Both the position numbers and the translations under genes were made by a program. A DNA stretch of 64,000 nt from Deltaproteobacteria bacterium. Its GTDB lineage: Bacteria > Myxococcota_A > Polyangia > Polyangiales > Ga0077539. This document shows positions 61,828 through 64,000 of this stretch, one piece after another (the first letter of the stretch is position 1; the number at the start of each line of letters is the position of its first letter). Below the pieces are notes generated by a model that had not been told where the DNA came from, ran no database searches, and saw nothing but the letters and a program-made list of their open reading frames with translations. Where the stretch lies: the NCBI GenBank assembly GCA_030694465.1, contig JAUXYJ010000068.1, positions 124,001 through 188,000 on the forward strand, read 5' to 3'.

Positions 61828-63132
61828 ATGATCCCTCGCTATACACCCCCAGATTTCGCCAATCTCTGGAGCGCCGAGCGCAGACTTCAGACATGGCTCG
61901 AAGTAGAGCTCTGCGCATGCGAAGCGATGGAGCTCGCGGGCACAGTCCCGACCGGCACCGCGTCGCACATCCGGTCGCTCGAGCTCGTGCTGGACGCCGC
62001 CCGCGTCGATGAGATCGAGCGCACCACACGGCACGACGTGATCGCGTTTCTCACGCACGTCGAAGAGCTCGCAGGCGCCCCTGCCCGCTGGCTCCACCTC
62101 GGGATGACGTCGAGCGATGTGCTCGACACTTCGCTCGCCATTTTGCTGCGCGATGCCGCTGACCTGCTCACAACGCGCTTGCGCGCTGTGCTCTTCGTGC
62201 TCCGCAAGCGCATCGACGAGCACCGCAACACCGTCATGATCGGCCGCTCGCACGGGATCCACGCGGAGCCCCTCACATTTGGGCTCGTGCTCGCTGGCCA
62301 CTACGCAGAGCTCGCGCGAGGCCTTGATCGGCTGCATCGCGCACGGGACGAAGTGGCCCACGGCACGATCTCTGGAGCCGTAGGGACGATGGCTCACTTA
62401 TCGCCTGCGATTGAGCACGCCGCGCTCACAAAGCTCGGTCTACGGATCGAGACAGTGCCCACACAGGTCGTCCCAAGGGATCGGCACGCGGTGTTCTTCT
62501 CGGCTCTCGCCATCGTCGCGGCAGCGATTGAGCGATTCGCCGTCAACGTGCGACACTGGCAACGCACCGAGGTTCAAGAAGCCGAAGAGGCTTTTTCTCC
62601 AGGACAAAAGGGCTCGAGCGCGATGCCCCACAAGCGCAACCCGATCTTGTCCGAGAACCTCTGTGGGCTCTCACGCATGGTCCGCGCCTACGCAGGCGCC
62701 TCGCTTGAGAACGTCGCCCTCTGGCACGAACGCGACATCTCCCACTCGAGCGCCGAGCGCATGATGGCCCCAGACGCGACCGCGACGCTGGGCTTCATGC
62801 TCGATCGCACGCGCACGCTCATCGAGGGCCTCGTAGTATACCCTGAAAATATGCGGCTCAATCTTGAGCGCACCGGTGGGCTCTGGGCCAGCGAGTCAGT
62901 GCTCCTCGCGCTGGTGGGTAGCGGCATGCCGCGTCAAGAGGCGTACGTATTTGTGCAACGCAACGCGATGCGGGCCTTCGCGCAGGACGGAACGTTCGCA
63001 GACAACCTCCTCGCGGACCACGACGTGGTCTCACGCATCGGGGTCGACGCGATTCGTGCTGCTTTTTCACTCGAAAAGAGCCTCGTCCACGTCCAGACCC
63101 TCATTGACCGCGCGCTGGCAATTTCGTTCTAA
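61828..63132 (+). CDS. purB: Adenylosuccinate lyase
   Basis: A 434-residue fumarase/aspartase-superfamily lyase for two steps of purine synthesis, cleaving SAICAR and adenylosuccinate to release fumarate. Seen are the N-terminal MIPRYTPPDFANLW, HDVIAFL near 75, TSSDVLDT near 95, RSHGIHAEP near 145 and the signature loop GSSAMPHKRNP near 270 with the catalytic Ser. The ATG at 61828 is chosen because the family's N-terminus begins there, rather than the in-frame start 14 codons upstream. No other pur gene is adjacent. Confidence 0.96.
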   Translation: MIPRYTPPDFANLWSAERRLQTWLEVELCACEAMELAGTVPTGTASHIRSLELVLDAARVDEIERTTRHDVIAFLTHVEELAGAPARWLHLGMTSSDVLDTSLAILLRDAADLLTTRLRAVLFVLRKRIDEHRNTVMIGRSHGIHAEPLTFGLVLAGHYAELARGLDRLHRARDEVAHGTISGAVGTMAHLSPAIEHAALTKLGLRIETVPTQVVPRDRHAVFFSALAIVAAAIERFAVNVRHWQRTEVQEAEEAFSPGQKGSSAMPHKRNPILSENLCGLSRMVRAYAGASLENVALWHERDISHSSAERMMAPDATATLGFMLDRTRTLIEGLVVYPENMRLNLERTGGLWASESVLLALVGSGMPRQEAYVFVQRNAMRAFAQDGTFADNLLADHDVVSRIGVDAIRAAFSLEKSLVHVQTLIDRALAISF

Positions 63133-63164
63133 CGGAGCGTTGGTCTAGAGCACCACCAAGCAAG

Positions 63165-64000
63165 ATGTCAGAGCCTCTTCCGTCCTCACCTGCGCGCGCG
63201 CCGACGTCCATTCGGCCCAACCCTCCCGGCGCATGGAGACCCGCCCACAGAGTCGCGCAGAGAGTCCTCGCCCCCGTCGAGCGCTTACTGGCGATTCAGG
63301 CCTCGAGCGGCATCGTCTTGTTCGCCGCTGCAGCGATCGCGATGCTCTGGGCCAACTCACGTTACAGCGAGAGCTACCGCTGGTTTTGGTCCCTCGAGTT
63401 TGGGCTCCGTCTGGGGCCCGTTGCGTTTGTGCGAGAGCTCCGCTGGTGGGTCAACGACGGCCTGATGGCGGTGTTCTTCTTTGTTGTGGGGCTTGAGCTC
63501 CGTCGCGAAATTCACAACGGAGAGCTGGCTGAGCTTCGCCGCGCATCGCTGCCCATCGCCGCAGCCCTCGGCGGAACCATCGCCCCTGCGCTGGTGTATC
63601 TCGCCGTCAATCACGGCCGCGCGTCCGCAGTCGGTTGGCCCATCCCGATGGCCACCGATATCGCGTTCGCTCTGGGAATTTTCACACTTTTGGCGTCTCG
63701 CGTCGCGCCCGCGATGCGCGTAGTGCTGCTCGCCCTCGCCGTCGTCGACGACCTCGCAGCGGTGGGCGTGATCGCCGTGTGCTTCTCAACCGGTCTGCAT
63801 CTGCCGGGCTTATTGTTCGCCGCCCTTGGATTCTGGGCGGTCCTCACGATGCGCGCCGCGGGTGTCCGCTCACCGTGGCTGTACGTCCCCGCGGGTGTCA
63901 TCGTTTGGGCTGGTATTTATGCGGGCGGATTGCATCCCACGATGGCTGGAGTGCTGCTCGGTGTGACCACGCCGCCAGTGGCCTGGCTCGGTCGCGAGGG
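63165..64000 (+). CDS. nhaA: NhaA-type Na+/H+ antiporter (3' partial)
   Basis: Inner-membrane antiporter that exports Na+ in exchange for protons; cut by the right edge after about 278 residues. An Arg/Pro-rich N-terminal tail (about 1-35) precedes the first membrane helix. The family pattern is clear: DGLMAVFFFVVGLELRREI near 95, the discontinuous-helix MATDIAFALGIF near 160 with the conserved Asp, and LAVVDDLAAV near 193 with the paired Asp of the ion site. ATG 63165 lies 32 nt after purB; no clear Shine-Dalgarno sequence is visible. Confidence 0.95.
   Translation, partial: MSEPLPSSPARAPTSIRPNPPGAWRPAHRVAQRVLAPVERLLAIQASSGIVLFAAAAIAMLWANSRYSESYRWFWSLEFGLRLGPVAFVRELRWWVNDGLMAVFFFVVGLELRREIHNGELAELRRASLPIAAALGGTIAPALVYLAVNHGRASAVGWPIPMATDIAFALGIFTLLASRVAPAMRVVLLALAVVDDLAAVGVIAVCFSTGLHLPGLLFAALGFWAVLTMRAAGVRSPWLYVPAGVIVWAGIYAGGLHPTMAGVLLGVTTPPVAWLGRE

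Noticed and set aside
1-64000. tRNA, rRNA, CRISPR arrays, insertion sequences and prophage genes
   Set aside because: No T-loop-like tRNA candidates outside genes, no repeat-spacer pattern, no transposase or integrase motifs were found by reading.

Overview
The window is GC-rich bacterial chromosome with dense coding on both strands. I infer a Myxococcota-type (former deltaproteobacterial) host, without a phylogenetic test. The reasons are four Hanks-type Ser/Thr kinases with membrane-spanning tails, a TPR sigma-54 activator, Asp/Ala-rich linkers in secreted lipoproteins (FG-GAP, Cys-rich, calcium-binding repeats), a retron, a B12-dependent CarH-like regulator and an RpoH-type sigma factor. 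I see no insertion sequence, phage, CRISPR array, tRNA or rRNA.

Layout. 1-6.7 kb: sigma-54 activator (cut by the left edge), small lipoprotein, ribA, CarH-like photoreceptor-type repressor, thiO and an overlapping alpha/beta hydrolase. 6.7-6.95 kb: a short gene that standard calling would miss, a SelW/Rdx-family selenoprotein with an in-frame UGA in a C-x-x-U motif and a hairpin just after it. 7-22.3 kb: a large module resembling E. coli yehL/M/P/Q: MoxR AAA+ ATPase, DUF5682-like protein, VWA protein and SWIM zinc-finger protein, plus two HEAT-like proteins and one protein of unknown family. A Ser/Thr kinase and a complete retron (RT plus msr-msd RNA) lie inside the module. 22.4-28.7 kb: HExxH protein, prfB with the programmed frameshift, FG-GAP lipoprotein, glyA, kptA. 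29-34 kb: VWA lipoprotein, PilZ protein, NAD-type isocitrate dehydrogenase-like enzyme, kinase. 34-42 kb: a TPR-PEGA-TonB receptor fusion, two kinases, an ABC1/UbiB kinase. 42-50.5 kb: ATP-grasp-like protein, rpoH, bicupin lipoprotein coupled to an M20 amidohydrolase, holA, cobalamin adenosyltransferase, zinc-ribbon membrane protein. 50.7-64 kb: double cyclic-nucleotide-domain protein, Cys-rich lipoprotein, DUF1015 protein, aminotransferase, PP2C-cNMP fusion, outer-membrane barrel, lnt, purB and nhaA (cut by the right edge).

How it fits together. Signalling dominates: four kinases, an ABC1-family kinase, a PP2C phosphatase fused to a cyclic-nucleotide domain, a second cyclic-nucleotide-domain protein and a PilZ protein. 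The adenosyltransferase at 47.9 kb would make the adenosylcobalamin that a CarH-type regulator uses. The UGA-containing selW-like gene implies that the organism has selenocysteine machinery elsewhere. The yeh-like module with its embedded retron is the best candidate for an unusual system. Several genes carry a TA-N3-T box 6-7 nt before the start codon, suggesting leaderless transcripts, and I used this to choose some starts.

All calls are by reading sequence and motif recall; no database search or structure prediction was run.
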